Shown one piece after another: positions 6,881 to 13,166 of a DNA stretch of 14,407 nt. The first letter of the stretch is position 1. Each line of letters starts with the position of its first letter. Position numbers and translations under genes: made by a program. The DNA lies in contig DYRC01000069.1 in the NCBI GenBank assembly GCA_020718925.1, positions 1-14,407 on the forward strand, read 5' to 3'. This stretch comes from Desulfonema limicola. Lineage in GTDB: Bacteria > Desulfobacterota > Desulfobacteria > Desulfobacterales > DYRC01. Below the pieces are notes generated by a model, which did no database searches, had not been told where the DNA came from, and was given only the letters and a program-made list of their open reading frames with translations.

Positions 6881-6902
6881 AACGAAAAAATGAAACGAAA
6901 AA
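6877..6902 (+). repeat. 13-base tandem duplication over the start of the dciA-like gene
   Basis: ATGAAACGAAAAA occurs twice back to back (6877-6889 and 6890-6902). Each copy offers an ATG, but 13 is not a multiple of three, so the first ATG reads only nine codons before a stop. The second starts the real gene. Confidence 0.75.
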
Positions 6903-7198
6903 ATAAAAAGCCGATTCATATCAGCGGCATTCTTGAAACGATGCTGAAAACGCAATTTCAGGAATCTGATTTGAAACTGACCAAGCTATGGGATATTTGG
7001 GAAGACATCGTGGGGCAGACCATTGCCCAAAATGCCAAAGTATCAGCATTCAAAGAAAAATTGCTGATTGTGGAAGTCTCGGATTCAACGTGGCTTTATC
7101 AGCTTCAATTTTTAAAAGAAGACATGAAGCAGAAGATAAATCAGGCGTTGGGCAAAGATGCGATAGAAGAGATTAAATTCAAGGTCGGCGATATCTGA
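6890..7198 (+). CDS. DUF721 / DciA-like protein
   Basis: The 102-aa protein fits the DUF721 family, whose member DciA loads or assists the replicative helicase DnaB in bacteria lacking DnaC. The signature runs from LWDIWEDIVGQTIAQNAKV (33-51) through the strand KLLIVEVSDSTWLYQLQFLK (57-76), including the conserved STW and a following amphipathic helix. It is short, consisting of the domain only and without the C-terminal tail of longer DciA proteins. The start lies in a 13-base tandem duplication and has no clear Shine-Dalgarno sequence, so translation may be weak or start differently. trmN6 begins one base after the stop. The role in helicase loading is from family knowledge; many DUF721 proteins are uncharacterised. 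Confidence 0.8.
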   Translation: MKRKNKKPIHISGILETMLKTQFQESDLKLTKLWDIWEDIVGQTIAQNAKVSAFKEKLLIVEVSDSTWLYQLQFLKEDMKQKINQALGKDAIEEIKFKVGDI

Positions 7199-7199
7199 T

Positions 7200-7925
7200 G
7201 TGATAAATGAACTGACCAGAGACAGCTTTTTCAACGGCGCACTTCACATTAAGCAGCAATGTTACGGATACCGCTTTTCAATTGATGCGATATTGCTTGC
7301 TTTTTATGCCGGACTCAGGGCGCGGTGTGTCGTGCTTGATTTGGGGACGGGGTGCGGTGTTATTCCTCTGATTCTGGCATATCGGAATCCCGAACTCAGA
7401 ATTTACGGCATTGAAATTCAAAAAGACTTGGCTGAAATCGCATCCGGAAATGTGATAGAAAACAATATGCAGGAGCGCATTCGTGTTTTGTGTGCGGATA
7501 TGAAAGCAATCACGCCGGAGATGATTGGAACGCCGATAGACACGGTGATCAGCAATCCGCCGTATCGGAAAATCTGCTCAGGGCGCATGAACCCGGATAG
7601 TCAGAAGGCAATTGCGCGGCATGAAATCAAAGCCAAACTTTCCGATGTTACGGAAACCGCAAAACGAATGCTCACCATTTCAGGGCGATTCATTGTGATT
7701 TATCCGGCAGAACGGGCGGCTGATCTGCTGACTCAGATGCGTCAATCTCAGCTTGAGCCGAAATTTTTGCGCCCGATTCATTCTCTTCCCGATAGCGAAG
7801 CCAAGCTGATTCTGGCAGAAGGCATCCGGGGCGGACAGCCGGGCATGAAAATCGCCCCGCCATTGATGATTTATCAGAAGCCCGGCGATTACAGCACCGA
7901 AGTCAGGAACATGTTTATGCCATAA
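7200..7925 (+). CDS. trmN6: tRNA1(Val) adenine-37 N6-methyltransferase, TrmN6/YfiC family
   Basis: This 241-aa SAM-dependent methyltransferase should methylate N6 of A37 in tRNA-Val. It opens with LTRDSFFNGALHIKQQCYGYRFSIDAILLAFY (5-36), typical of the TrmN6 group. It has the SAM motif VLDLGTGCGVIPL (45-57) and an acidic residue in YGIEIQ (69-74) for the ribose. The catalytic motif is NPPY at 119-122 in VISNPPYRK. The start is GTG at 7200, one base after the dciA-like stop, with no strong ribosome site, so translation may be coupled. The 3' end overlaps the convergent DUF2087 gene by 11 bases. Other N6-adenine methyltransferases share NPPY, but the N-terminus and length favour TrmN6. Confidence 0.88.
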   Translation: MINELTRDSFFNGALHIKQQCYGYRFSIDAILLAFYAGLRARCVVLDLGTGCGVIPLILAYRNPELRIYGIEIQKDLAEIASGNVIENNMQERIRVLCADMKAITPEMIGTPIDTVISNPPYRKICSGRMNPDSQKAIARHEIKAKLSDVTETAKRMLTISGRFIVIYPAERAADLLTQMRQSQLEPKFLRPIHSLPDSEAKLILAEGIRGGQPGMKIAPPLMIYQKPGDYSTEVRNMFMP

Positions 7926-8670
7926 CCCGGTACTGAGTCCCGTCTTTTCTCCTGTCCATGAAACCGTAATCTATCAGGTATCTTCGGATAGTTACATAAT
8001 CCTCATACACTCTCTTCAGAACAGCGTTCACCTCAGTTTCGGAATAAGTTTTTGCCGAATCAAACATTTCCGCAATATGCTGAAGCAGAACAAGCTTGCG
8101 CTTCTGTTTTTTCGGAAAACTGATGAGCTGATCTCCGTCAAAATACTTTTCCATGATCTCGGCTTTTTCTTTTTCCGTAATTTTCACCCGATCATCATTC
8201 ACCGGAAGAGCGGCGTGAAACCTGACAAACTCTTCTTCCGGGCTGTTTCTTTTTTCAGACAATTCTTCCATGATTGCCATAAAAATTTTCGCCTCCTTAT
8301 ATTTTTCGCGCAGAATAAACCGGTGATTCCGAACAGTGGACTTGGCTTTATTCCCCAAGCGCGCCGCTATTTCCGCATCCGGTAGTCCTTCGTAAAGCAA
8401 GGATAAAATTTCCTTCTGAATGGCGGATAATCCGTTGTATTGTTTATCCAAACCTGTCAGAAAAGCAAAAGATGAGCCATGCGCTTCCCGGATATGGTTT
8501 TCAGTTGTCAGTTCGGCATCTGCCAGAATATCATCTTTTTTATAAACAATGCCCTTTTCATACTCAGCCCCGCAGAACAGACACACGAACTTTTTGGCAC
8601 GACCATCATAAACATAACCTTTCCTGAGTTCTTCTACGGAAGTCTGCTGTAACATTTTTTCATCAATCAC
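7915..8670 (-). CDS. Zinc-finger/HTH DUF2087 transcriptional regulator
   Basis: The 251-aa protein has three parts. Residues 28-64 resemble a zinc-binding module with C30-x2-C33 and H59-x4-H64. Residues 81-125 are a LuxR-like helix-turn-helix (LSAIQKEILSLLYEGLPDAEIAARLGNKAKSTVRNH, in two stretches). Residues 176-250 match DUF2087 (YFDGDQLISFPKKQKRK, then EVNAVLKRVYEDYVTIRRYLIDYGFMDR). Proteins of this build are annotated as DNA-binding regulators; ligand and targets are unknown. The start is GTG at 8670; an ATG at 8655 would remove five residues. A strong promoter lies at 8707-8735, so it is a single-gene unit divergent from mqnD and may regulate its neighbour. The gene ends 11 bases inside trmN6 on the other strand. 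Confidence 0.8.
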   Translation of the reverse strand: MIDEKMLQQTSVEELRKGYVYDGRAKKFVCLFCGAEYEKGIVYKKDDILADAELTTENHIREAHGSSFAFLTGLDKQYNGLSAIQKEILSLLYEGLPDAEIAARLGNKAKSTVRNHRFILREKYKEAKIFMAIMEELSEKRNSPEEEFVRFHAALPVNDDRVKITEKEKAEIMEKYFDGDQLISFPKKQKRKLVLLQHIAEMFDSAKTYSETEVNAVLKRVYEDYVTIRRYLIDYGFMDRRKDGTQYRVMA

Positions 8671-8706
8671 GACAAAATCTCATTTCATTTGTTTATTTAT
8701 AGACAA

Positions 8707-8735
8707 AATATAAAATTGTTTGATAAATATGTCAA
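8707..8735 (-). promoter_or_regulatory. Sigma70-like promoter for the DUF2087 regulator
   Basis: On the minus strand, TTGACA, 17 bases, TATATT: a perfect -35 and a 5/6 -10. It lies about 37 bases upstream of the GTG at 8670, in an AT-rich divergent intergenic region shared with mqnD. Confidence 0.78.
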
Positions 8736-8828
8736 GAAAAAAATCTGCCACATTCATTTCCGAATTTACAAAATAAAAAAATCGTGCTAATTGTTTTTTT
8801 ATCGGGAACATTTACTATAAGGTGTAGA

Positions 8829-9635
8829 ATGAAAAAACAACAAATCAGTATGGGTTTTTCCCCATGCCCGAATGATACATTCATGTTTCATGCCATGCTT
8901 CACAGCCTCACGGACACGGGCGAATTCAAATTCATTCCATATATTGACGATGTGGAAGCATTGAATAAGCTGGCGTTTGATGAAAAACTGCAAGTTACCA
9001 AGATGTCGTTTTACGCATGGCTGATGCTTAAAGACAAGTATTCGCTCTTGGATTCAGGCGCGGCATTGGGATTCGGATGCGGTCCTTTGTTGGTGGCAAA
9101 AACGCCGCCCTATGATTTGACAAAGGCAAAAATCGCCATTCCGGGGATATACACCACCGCTTATATGCTGCTTAAACTATGGAATCCGAATATCGGCAAC
9201 GCAATCCCCACCCGATTTGACAAGATTCTGCCGGGCGTGGCATCCGGAAAATTCGATGCCGGTCTTATCATTCACGAAGGACGCTTTGTTTATGCGGACT
9301 ATGATTGTGTAAAAATGGTGGATTTGGGCGCGTGGTGGGAATCTCAGACCCGGCTCCCCATTCCTCTGGGCTGCATTGCCATCCGAAATGATCCGGATAC
9401 AATCTGTCATAAAGAAAAGATTGAAACCATGTTGAAAGATTCTGTTGAATATGCGTTTATAAACCGCAGAGCATCCAGAGAATTTATCAAATCTTACGCG
9501 CAGGAGCTTGAGGATTCAGTGATTGACAGGCATATTCATCTGTATGTGAATGAATTCAGCCTGTCTTTGGGCGGCGTAGGCAGACAAGCTGTTGACACTA
9601 TGGAGGAAATGGCGCAATGCCGAAAGATTCTGTAA
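8829..9635 (+). CDS. mqnD: 1,4-dihydroxy-6-naphthoate synthase
   Basis: This 268-aa enzyme of the futalosine route to menaquinone converts cyclic dehypoxanthinyl futalosine to 1,4-dihydroxy-6-naphthoate. It has the periplasmic-binding-protein-like fold of the MqnA/MqnD family: GFSPCPNDTFMFHA at 9-22, KMSFYAW at 58-64, a GCGPLLV loop at 83-89, and IIHEGRF at 147-153 containing the conserved His149. GFSPCPNDT and IIHEGRF favour MqnD over MqnA. The ATG at 8829 has AAGGTG nine bases upstream; an earlier start at 8784 adds 15 residues without support. mqnB begins 19 bases before its stop, so the two are coupled. mqnA, mqnC and mqnE are not in the window, so the pathway is split across the genome. 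Confidence 0.93.
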   Translation: MKKQQISMGFSPCPNDTFMFHAMLHSLTDTGEFKFIPYIDDVEALNKLAFDEKLQVTKMSFYAWLMLKDKYSLLDSGAALGFGCGPLLVAKTPPYDLTKAKIAIPGIYTTAYMLLKLWNPNIGNAIPTRFDKILPGVASGKFDAGLIIHEGRFVYADYDCVKMVDLGAWWESQTRLPIPLGCIAIRNDPDTICHKEKIETMLKDSVEYAFINRRASREFIKSYAQELEDSVIDRHIHLYVNEFSLSLGGVGRQAVDTMEEMAQCRKIL

Positions 9636-10225
9636 TCGGCATAATTATGGCAACGCTGCTTGAAGCAAAGCCGTTTATTGACCGTCTTTTTCTCAAAGCA
9701 TACACACATGAGCCGTTTGAGGCTTATCAGAATGAGCATATCCGGCTGGTGATCTCCGGTATCGGAAAAGCTGCTGCGGCAATGGCTGCAGCATGGCTGA
9801 TATTGACAGAGCATCCGGCGCAGATTTTCAATTTGGGCGCGTCCGGCGCGATGAATCATCGTCATAAATTGGGAGAAGTGCTTCATATTTCCGAAGTGAT
9901 TGAGCCGGACCGACCGATACTTGGAACAGACAGGTTTTATGAGCATAGTGCTGATATGCTGCAGGGTTTTGCCACAGCCGTTCTTGCTACTCAGGATAAG
10001 CCGGTGATTTTGCCGGAAGAAAGAGCGAGTGTTGCCGCTTTTGCCCAGCTTGCAGATATGGAAGGCGCGGCAGTGGTTCAGACATGCAGGCGATTCAACG
10101 TTCCGTGCTATCTTTTCAAATTTGTCAGCGACACGCCGGAAAATCATCGCATCAGAGAAAATATCGAAAGCTGTCGGGAAGGGTTTTGTCAGTCTGTGAT
10201 GCCTGTAATTATGGCAAAAAGATGA
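9617..10225 (+). CDS. mqnB: Futalosine hydrolase (MqnB), nucleoside phosphorylase superfamily
   Basis: This 202-aa protein should cleave futalosine, releasing hypoxanthine. It has the PNP/UDP fold landmarks: the start VIGIIMATLLEAKPF (6-20), SGIGKAAAAMAA (47-58), FNLGASGAM (71-79), DMEGAAVVQTC (147-157) and KFVSDTPEN (168-176). M148-E149 and D172 are the ribose- and base-interacting residues. Methylthioadenosine nucleosidase has the same landmarks, but the 19-base overlap with mqnD makes MqnB much more likely. At 202 aa it is somewhat shorter than many homologues. The ATG at 9617 has GGAGGAAA about 9-12 bases upstream. The last 13 codons and the following 16 bases recur at 11464-11522 in front of the MNT gene, pointing to an old junction with that gene. 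Confidence 0.85.
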   Translation: MPKDSVIGIIMATLLEAKPFIDRLFLKAYTHEPFEAYQNEHIRLVISGIGKAAAAMAAAWLILTEHPAQIFNLGASGAMNHRHKLGEVLHISEVIEPDRPILGTDRFYEHSADMLQGFATAVLATQDKPVILPEERASVAAFAQLADMEGAAVVQTCRRFNVPCYLFKFVSDTPENHRIRENIESCREGFCQSVMPVIMAKR

Positions 10226-10241
10226 ATATATGACCTGAAAA
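10183..10241 (+). repeat. 59-base direct repeat, copy A (3' end of mqnB)
   Basis: It is identical to 11464-11522 at 55 of 59 positions and in the same orientation. Copy A covers the last mqnB codons (FCQSVMPVIMAKR and stop) and 16 bases beyond. In the frame of the MNT gene it would start ATG AAT ATA and then hit TGA, so here the MNT start is dead. Confidence 0.9.
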
Positions 10242-10261
10242 TACAGATGAATTAACGGATT

Positions 10262-10406
10262 ATATCAAACCTGAATCATAACACGGCAATAAATTGCCGC
10301 GCTATTACGGATTATCCCTACGGGATAAAAAAGTCCTGTAAGGACGGCACATAATAGCCCGGAAATTCATTTCCGGGAAAGCCCGATTTTTTTTCAGGTT
10401 TGATAT
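10262..10406. repeat. Multi-hairpin element with 14-bp terminal inverted repeats
   Basis: ATATCAAACCTGAA (10262-10275) is the exact inverse of 10393-10406. Inside are four perfect hairpins: 10284-10299 (CGGCAAT, AA, ATTGCCG), 10313-10327 (TATCCC, TAC, GGGATA), 10333-10345 (GTCCT, GTA, AGGAC) and 10358-10377 (CCCGGAAAT, TC, ATTTCCGGG). GCTATTA at 10301-10307 pairs with TAATAGC at 10352-10358 (sharing one base with the last hairpin) and encloses the middle two. The whole is a 145-base cloverleaf-like structure with no reading frame. It could be a non-autonomous mobile element, a dispersed palindromic repeat or a structured RNA. Confidence 0.8.
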
Positions 10407-10581
10407 TATCAAGAGATTCGCTCAGATTAGTTCTTGTTCATTGATTTCATAATTTACCCATGTTAAAAAGATATACGGGATATGAGCCGCAGCCGCTCAG
10501 ACATCTTCTGTCCGGTTCTGTATTTGCTTCCCGTACTGATGAGAATTACTCATTCTCAAGTAATCCTTTTTTAAGGAGCCT

Positions 10582-10680
10582 CCTGTCTCACAGAACCCGC
10601 GCCTTACGGCATCAGGCAAAATCCGCCAAGCAGGTTAAGACCTCCGCGGTGCGGCTGAGGGGACTTTGAGACAGGTTTTT
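10582..10680 (+). ncRNA. Candidate structured RNA or repeat ahead of the slipin gene
   Basis: CCTGTCTCA (10582-10590) pairs with TGAGACAGG (10667-10675), followed at once by TTTTT. Inside, CCGCGCC (10597-10603) pairs with GGTGCGG (10648-10654, one G-T wobble), and AGGTTAAGACCT (10632-10643) makes a small hairpin. The 3' stem plus T-run resembles an intrinsic terminator, and the slipin ATG lies 18 bases beyond, so this could be a cis-regulatory leader or a small RNA. A 69-codon frame overlaps it (10460-10669) but looks spurious. It does not match a riboswitch class I know, and a dispersed repeat is equally possible. Confidence 0.4.
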
Positions 10681-10697
10681 CCTTGTTCGGAGAATTT

Positions 10698-11453
10698 ATG
10701 AAAACGACTGTTCTGTTTATCATCTTAACCGTATCTGTTCTGTTTATTCTTTCCCGCATTTTTCAACAGATAACCGTGTTTGAATATGAAAGCGCGTTGC
10801 GGTATAAATTCGGAAAATTCAGAAAACTTCTCGCTCCCGGCTGGTATTGGTATATCCGCCCGATGGAGATGATCCGAAAAATTGACGCGCGCTCACGCTT
10901 TGTCTCTATTCCCGGACAGGAAGTTTTAACCGCAGATCATGTCAGCATTAAAATCACCCTTGCTGCTGATTATAAAATTGCGGATCCGTATCAGGCAGTC
11001 AATCATTGTATGAATTATGAGGAGTCGTTATATCTTCTGCTTCAATTGCGGTTAAGAGATTTGGTCTCTTCCGTGCCGGTGGATGAACTTTTGGCAAAAC
11101 GCGGACAAATCGGACAGTTGCTTTCTGACAGCAGCAAAGACAAGGTTTCGGAAATGGGACTTTGTCTGTTAAGCGTCAGTATCAAAGACATTATGTTTCC
11201 CGGTGAGTTGAAAAATATTTATGCACAGATTGTCAATGCAAGAAATCAGGGGCTTGCGGCATTGGAACGGGCAAGAGGAGAAAGTGCCGCGCTGCGTAAT
11301 CTGGCAAATGCTGCAAAAATGCTCGAAGATAATCCTGCGCTGCTTCAACTGCGTATTTTACAGGCGGTGGGCGGAAGTTCGGGAAATGCGGTTATTTTAT
11401 CTCATTCGGCAGATGACGCGCTGTTAGCCCGGTTGATGAAAAAGCAACCCTGA
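10698..11453 (+). CDS. Slipin-type SPFH/Band 7 membrane protein
   Basis: The 251-aa protein has one N-terminal membrane helix (residues 4-22) and a Band 7 domain beginning ITVFEYESALRYKFGKF (25-41). GWYWYIRP follows at 48-55, as does a domain end near 165. The C-terminal helical region RARGESAALRNLANAAKMLE then DNPALLQLRILQAVG (191-225) is typical of stomatin/slipin proteins, which oligomerise in membranes. Bacterial slipins are commonly next to an NfeD-family membrane protein or protease; none is present here. The ATG at 10698 has GGAG nine bases upstream; a TTG at 10683 would add five residues. The gene lies entirely between the two copies of the 59-base repeat, so it probably arrived as part of an inserted block. 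Precise function is unknown. Confidence 0.87.
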   Translation: MKTTVLFIILTVSVLFILSRIFQQITVFEYESALRYKFGKFRKLLAPGWYWYIRPMEMIRKIDARSRFVSIPGQEVLTADHVSIKITLAADYKIADPYQAVNHCMNYEESLYLLLQLRLRDLVSSVPVDELLAKRGQIGQLLSDSSKDKVSEMGLCLLSVSIKDIMFPGELKNIYAQIVNARNQGLAALERARGESAALRNLANAAKMLEDNPALLQLRILQAVGGSSGNAVILSHSADDALLARLMKKQP

Positions 11454-11463
11454 AAAGAGCAGA

Positions 11464-11522
11464 GTTTTGTCAGTCTGTAATATCTGTAATTATGGCAAAA
11501 AGATGAATATATCACCTGAAAA
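11464..11522 (+). repeat. 59-base direct repeat, copy B (before and into the MNT gene)
   Basis: It matches 10183-10241 at 55 of 59 bases. Copy B still reads FCQSVISVIMAKR and stop in the mqnB frame, and its ATG at 11503 starts the MNT gene with an ATGA overlap. It therefore looks like a preserved mqnB/MNT junction. Confidence 0.9.
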
Positions 11523-11871
11523 AATGGCAGAATATCGCCGTACCGCTCATCAGAAATGGCTGAAAACTCAGATTGAGCAGGATAAACGACGGGAAAACGC
11601 GCTCAGAGTGGCGCAGTACGCCTCAGTGTTGCTTAAAGAGACATATAACGCAAAGCGGGTCATTCTTTTCGGATCTTTGGCACGCAACGGGATTTTTGAC
11701 TGGCGATCAGACATTGATCTTGCTGTTGAAGGATTGGATGAAAAAAAATATTACAGAGTTTTGGCGGACTTGTCGTATTTGGATATATCTTTGGATATTG
11801 ATCTTGTGATGATGGAAAATGCTTCGCCTGCTTTGTTGAAAAATATTCTTGATGAAGGACAGACATTATGA
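11503..11871 (+). CDS. MNT-domain nucleotidyltransferase, MntA-like antitoxin
   Basis: This 122-aa minimal nucleotidyltransferase carries GS-x10-DxD: G57-S58 in VILFGSLARNGIFDW, then D70-I-D72 in SDIDLAV, and a third acidic residue D100 in DIDLVMMENASPALL. In characterised MntA/HepT systems such proteins AMPylate a HEPN RNase toxin and so neutralise it. The downstream gene overlaps by ATGA and starts like such a HEPN partner, but is cut short. An N-terminal helical stretch of about 40 residues (KMAEYRRTAHQKWLKTQIEQ onward) precedes the catalytic fold. The ATG at 11503 falls inside repeat copy B and has only AAAAAG upstream; ATG 11524 is an alternative. All catalytic residues are intact, so it may persist as an orphan. 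Confidence 0.85.
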   Translation: MNISPEKMAEYRRTAHQKWLKTQIEQDKRRENALRVAQYASVLLKETYNAKRVILFGSLARNGIFDWRSDIDLAVEGLDEKKYYRVLADLSYLDISLDIDLVMMENASPALLKNILDEGQTL

Positions 11872-11987
11872 ATCCTTATTCGGGCATGATCGGAAGAATT
11901 CAGCAGCAACGCACTGATTTGGAACTTGTGGTTTTTGTCCTGTTTTTAAAAAAAATTAACAAAGAAGATACCTTATCCGTTATGTAG
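11868..11987 (+). pseudogene. Truncated HEPN-domain (HepT-like) partner of the MNT gene
   Basis: The ATG at 11868 overlaps the MNT stop as ATGA. The 39-aa product (MNPYSGMIGRIQQQRTDLEL, then VVFVLFLKKINKEDTLSVM) resembles the first helices of HEPN proteins paired with MNT genes, especially GRIQxxxxDLxxVV. It ends at TAG 11985-11987, far short of the usual 110-150 aa, and before the Rx4-6H RNase motif of HepT toxins. About 80 AT-rich bases and then the palindromic repeat at 12073 follow, with no sign of the missing part. I read it as a decayed toxin, leaving the nucleotidyltransferase behind. The family call rests on a short segment. Confidence 0.6.
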
Positions 11988-12072
11988 GACATCAAATGAT
12001 TACAGATATTCCGATTGATATTATGAAAATATTGATATATTATGACGATATAATACCGATTTGCTATCAAAG

Positions 12073-12165
12073 CACCCCTCCCCCGGCCCCTCCCCTGAAA
12101 GGAGAGGGGAGTAGTGATGATGTCTCCCCCTTCCCTTTCAGGGAAGGGGGCCGGGGGGTTAGGTG
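12073..12165. repeat. Bipartite GC-rich palindromic repeat, copy 2
   Basis: Two inverted units are separated by a short spacer. The right unit contains CCCCCTTCCC, TTTCA, GGGAAGGGGG (a perfect 10-bp stem at about 12126-12150) and ends CCGGGGGGTTAGG, the inverse of the unit at 1660. The left unit is CACCCCTCCCCCGGCCCC with its own hairpin (CTCCCC / GGGGAG). The two units also pair with each other, so the whole can form one long imperfect hairpin. Confidence 0.78.
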
Positions 12166-12193
12166 ATAATGAAATAAACAGGAGATGGATGAT

Positions 12194-12784
12194 ATGCCGA
12201 AATCCAATATTGCAGTATTCGGGGAATATATTGAGCCGGATCAGGGGAGTATTATCGGTCGGCTTGCGCTTTGTTTTCAATCCGGGTCTCTGAACATAGA
12301 TGAATTATGGGAAAGCAGTCTGCTATCCGCAAATTTTCTGTCAACATTCTGGGGGAAATTTTTCCCCGAACATGGTCAGGATGCTGATATTACCAGAGAA
12401 AAAATGAAGGATGCGGTTCATTATATATGCAGCGAACTGCTCGGAAATGCGGTCAAATTCAGCTATAATTCGGAGTATATGATTGAAATCTGTCTGTATC
12501 TGCATGAACATGAGCTGCGATTCTATGTCAGCAACAGTATTAACCCTGATGATATTGAAAAATTTCAAATCTTTATCCGAAGAATTCTAAGCGAAGATAC
12601 ACAGGAATTGTTTCTTGAACAGATGGAAAAAAGTGCTGCGGAAGACAATCATGAATCCGGAATCGGCTATCTCACCATGATCAATGATTATTATGTCGGA
12701 CTGGCATGGAAATTTCAGAATATCAAGCCGGAAACCACATCCGTAACCACTCTGGCGCGGCTGTCTGTTATCCGGGAACATTAA
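12194..12784 (+). CDS. HATPase-like regulator, slr1658/DUF6272-type
   Basis: The 196-aa protein has features of the histidine-kinase-like ATPase fold used by anti-sigma and Ser/Thr switch kinases. An N-box-like ICSELLGNAVKFSYNS lies at 78-93, with E81 and N85, and a short glycine motif ESGIGYLTMIND follows near residues 154-165. It lacks the long G2 lid of canonical histidine kinases. Gene order (this protein, a STAS protein, then a sensor kinase) matches the slr1658-slr1659 type regulator pairs named from Synechocystis. By analogy with SpoIIAB/RsbW it may bind or phosphorylate the STAS protein. The ATG at 12194 is nine bases after GGAG; an ATG at 12185 touches the GGAG and is unlikely. The STAS gene starts 17 bases after the stop. 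Confidence 0.75.
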   Translation: MPKSNIAVFGEYIEPDQGSIIGRLALCFQSGSLNIDELWESSLLSANFLSTFWGKFFPEHGQDADITREKMKDAVHYICSELLGNAVKFSYNSEYMIEICLYLHEHELRFYVSNSINPDDIEKFQIFIRRILSEDTQELFLEQMEKSAAEDNHESGIGYLTMINDYYVGLAWKFQNIKPETTSVTTLARLSVIREH

Positions 12785-12801
12785 GAATACAGGAGAGAGT
12801 C

Positions 12802-13155
12802 ATGGAGATACGGGAAAACAAATATCAGGCAAATTATGATTCGCAGACTGCCACAGTTGTCTGCAAAGGCACCCTGGACCTGAGAGGAAAAGACGGATAT
12901 AAAGAAATTGCGGAACTCTTTGATCATGTTGTGAATCAGCCTGATCTGCCGACAGATATTACCTTGGATGTCAGAGAGTTGGAGTTTCTCAACAGTTCCG
13001 GCATCACGACTCTGGGCGGTTTTATTATCAAACTGAGAAACAAGGGCGGCGCCCGCCTGATTGTAAAATGTTCAAACAAGTATTCATGGCAGGAAAGATC
13101 CATGCAAGGGCTTGAAAAACTCATGCCTGACGGACTGTCTCTGATTTTTGAATAG
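12802..13155 (+). CDS. STAS-domain protein, slr1659-type
   Basis: This 117-aa protein is a single STAS domain like the anti-sigma-factor antagonists. The core is DITLDVRELEFLNSSGITTL (52-71), where the NSSG at 64-67 is the phosphorylatable Ser site of SpoIIAA-type proteins (Asn replaces the usual Asp). IIKLRNKGGARLIVKCS then gives the next helix and strand. The ATG at 12802 follows a good AGGAGAGAG ribosome site. It lies between the HATPase-like gene (17-base gap) and the sensor kinase (11-base gap), so the three are almost certainly one operon. It probably acts as the switch partner of the HATPase-like protein, with output unknown because no sigma factor or phosphatase is visible. Confidence 0.85.
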   Translation: MEIRENKYQANYDSQTATVVCKGTLDLRGKDGYKEIAELFDHVVNQPDLPTDITLDVRELEFLNSSGITTLGGFIIKLRNKGGARLIVKCSNKYSWQERSMQGLEKLMPDGLSLIFE

Positions 13156-13166
13156 CGAGGCATTGT

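Noticed and set aside
8784..8828. N-terminal extension of MqnD from an earlier start
   Set aside because: The extra 15 residues do not fit the family start, and the ATG at 8829 has a suitable ribosome site.
9536..10147. 203-codon minus-strand frame over mqnB
   Set aside because: It is a shadow of mqnB, whose motifs and overlap with mqnD settle the coding strand.
10262..10406. CRISPR-like array or attachment site
   Set aside because: The repeats are different inverted pairs, not a regular series of direct repeats with spacers, and no integrase or cas gene is present.
10460..10669. 69-codon plus-strand frame before the slipin gene
   Set aside because: Its right half coincides with the structured element at 10582-10680 and its composition is low-complexity basic; no ribosome site is visible.
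11900..12280. 126-codon minus-strand frame
   Set aside because: It runs through the palindromic repeat at 12073-12165 and the start of the HATPase-like gene; a repeat-driven open frame.
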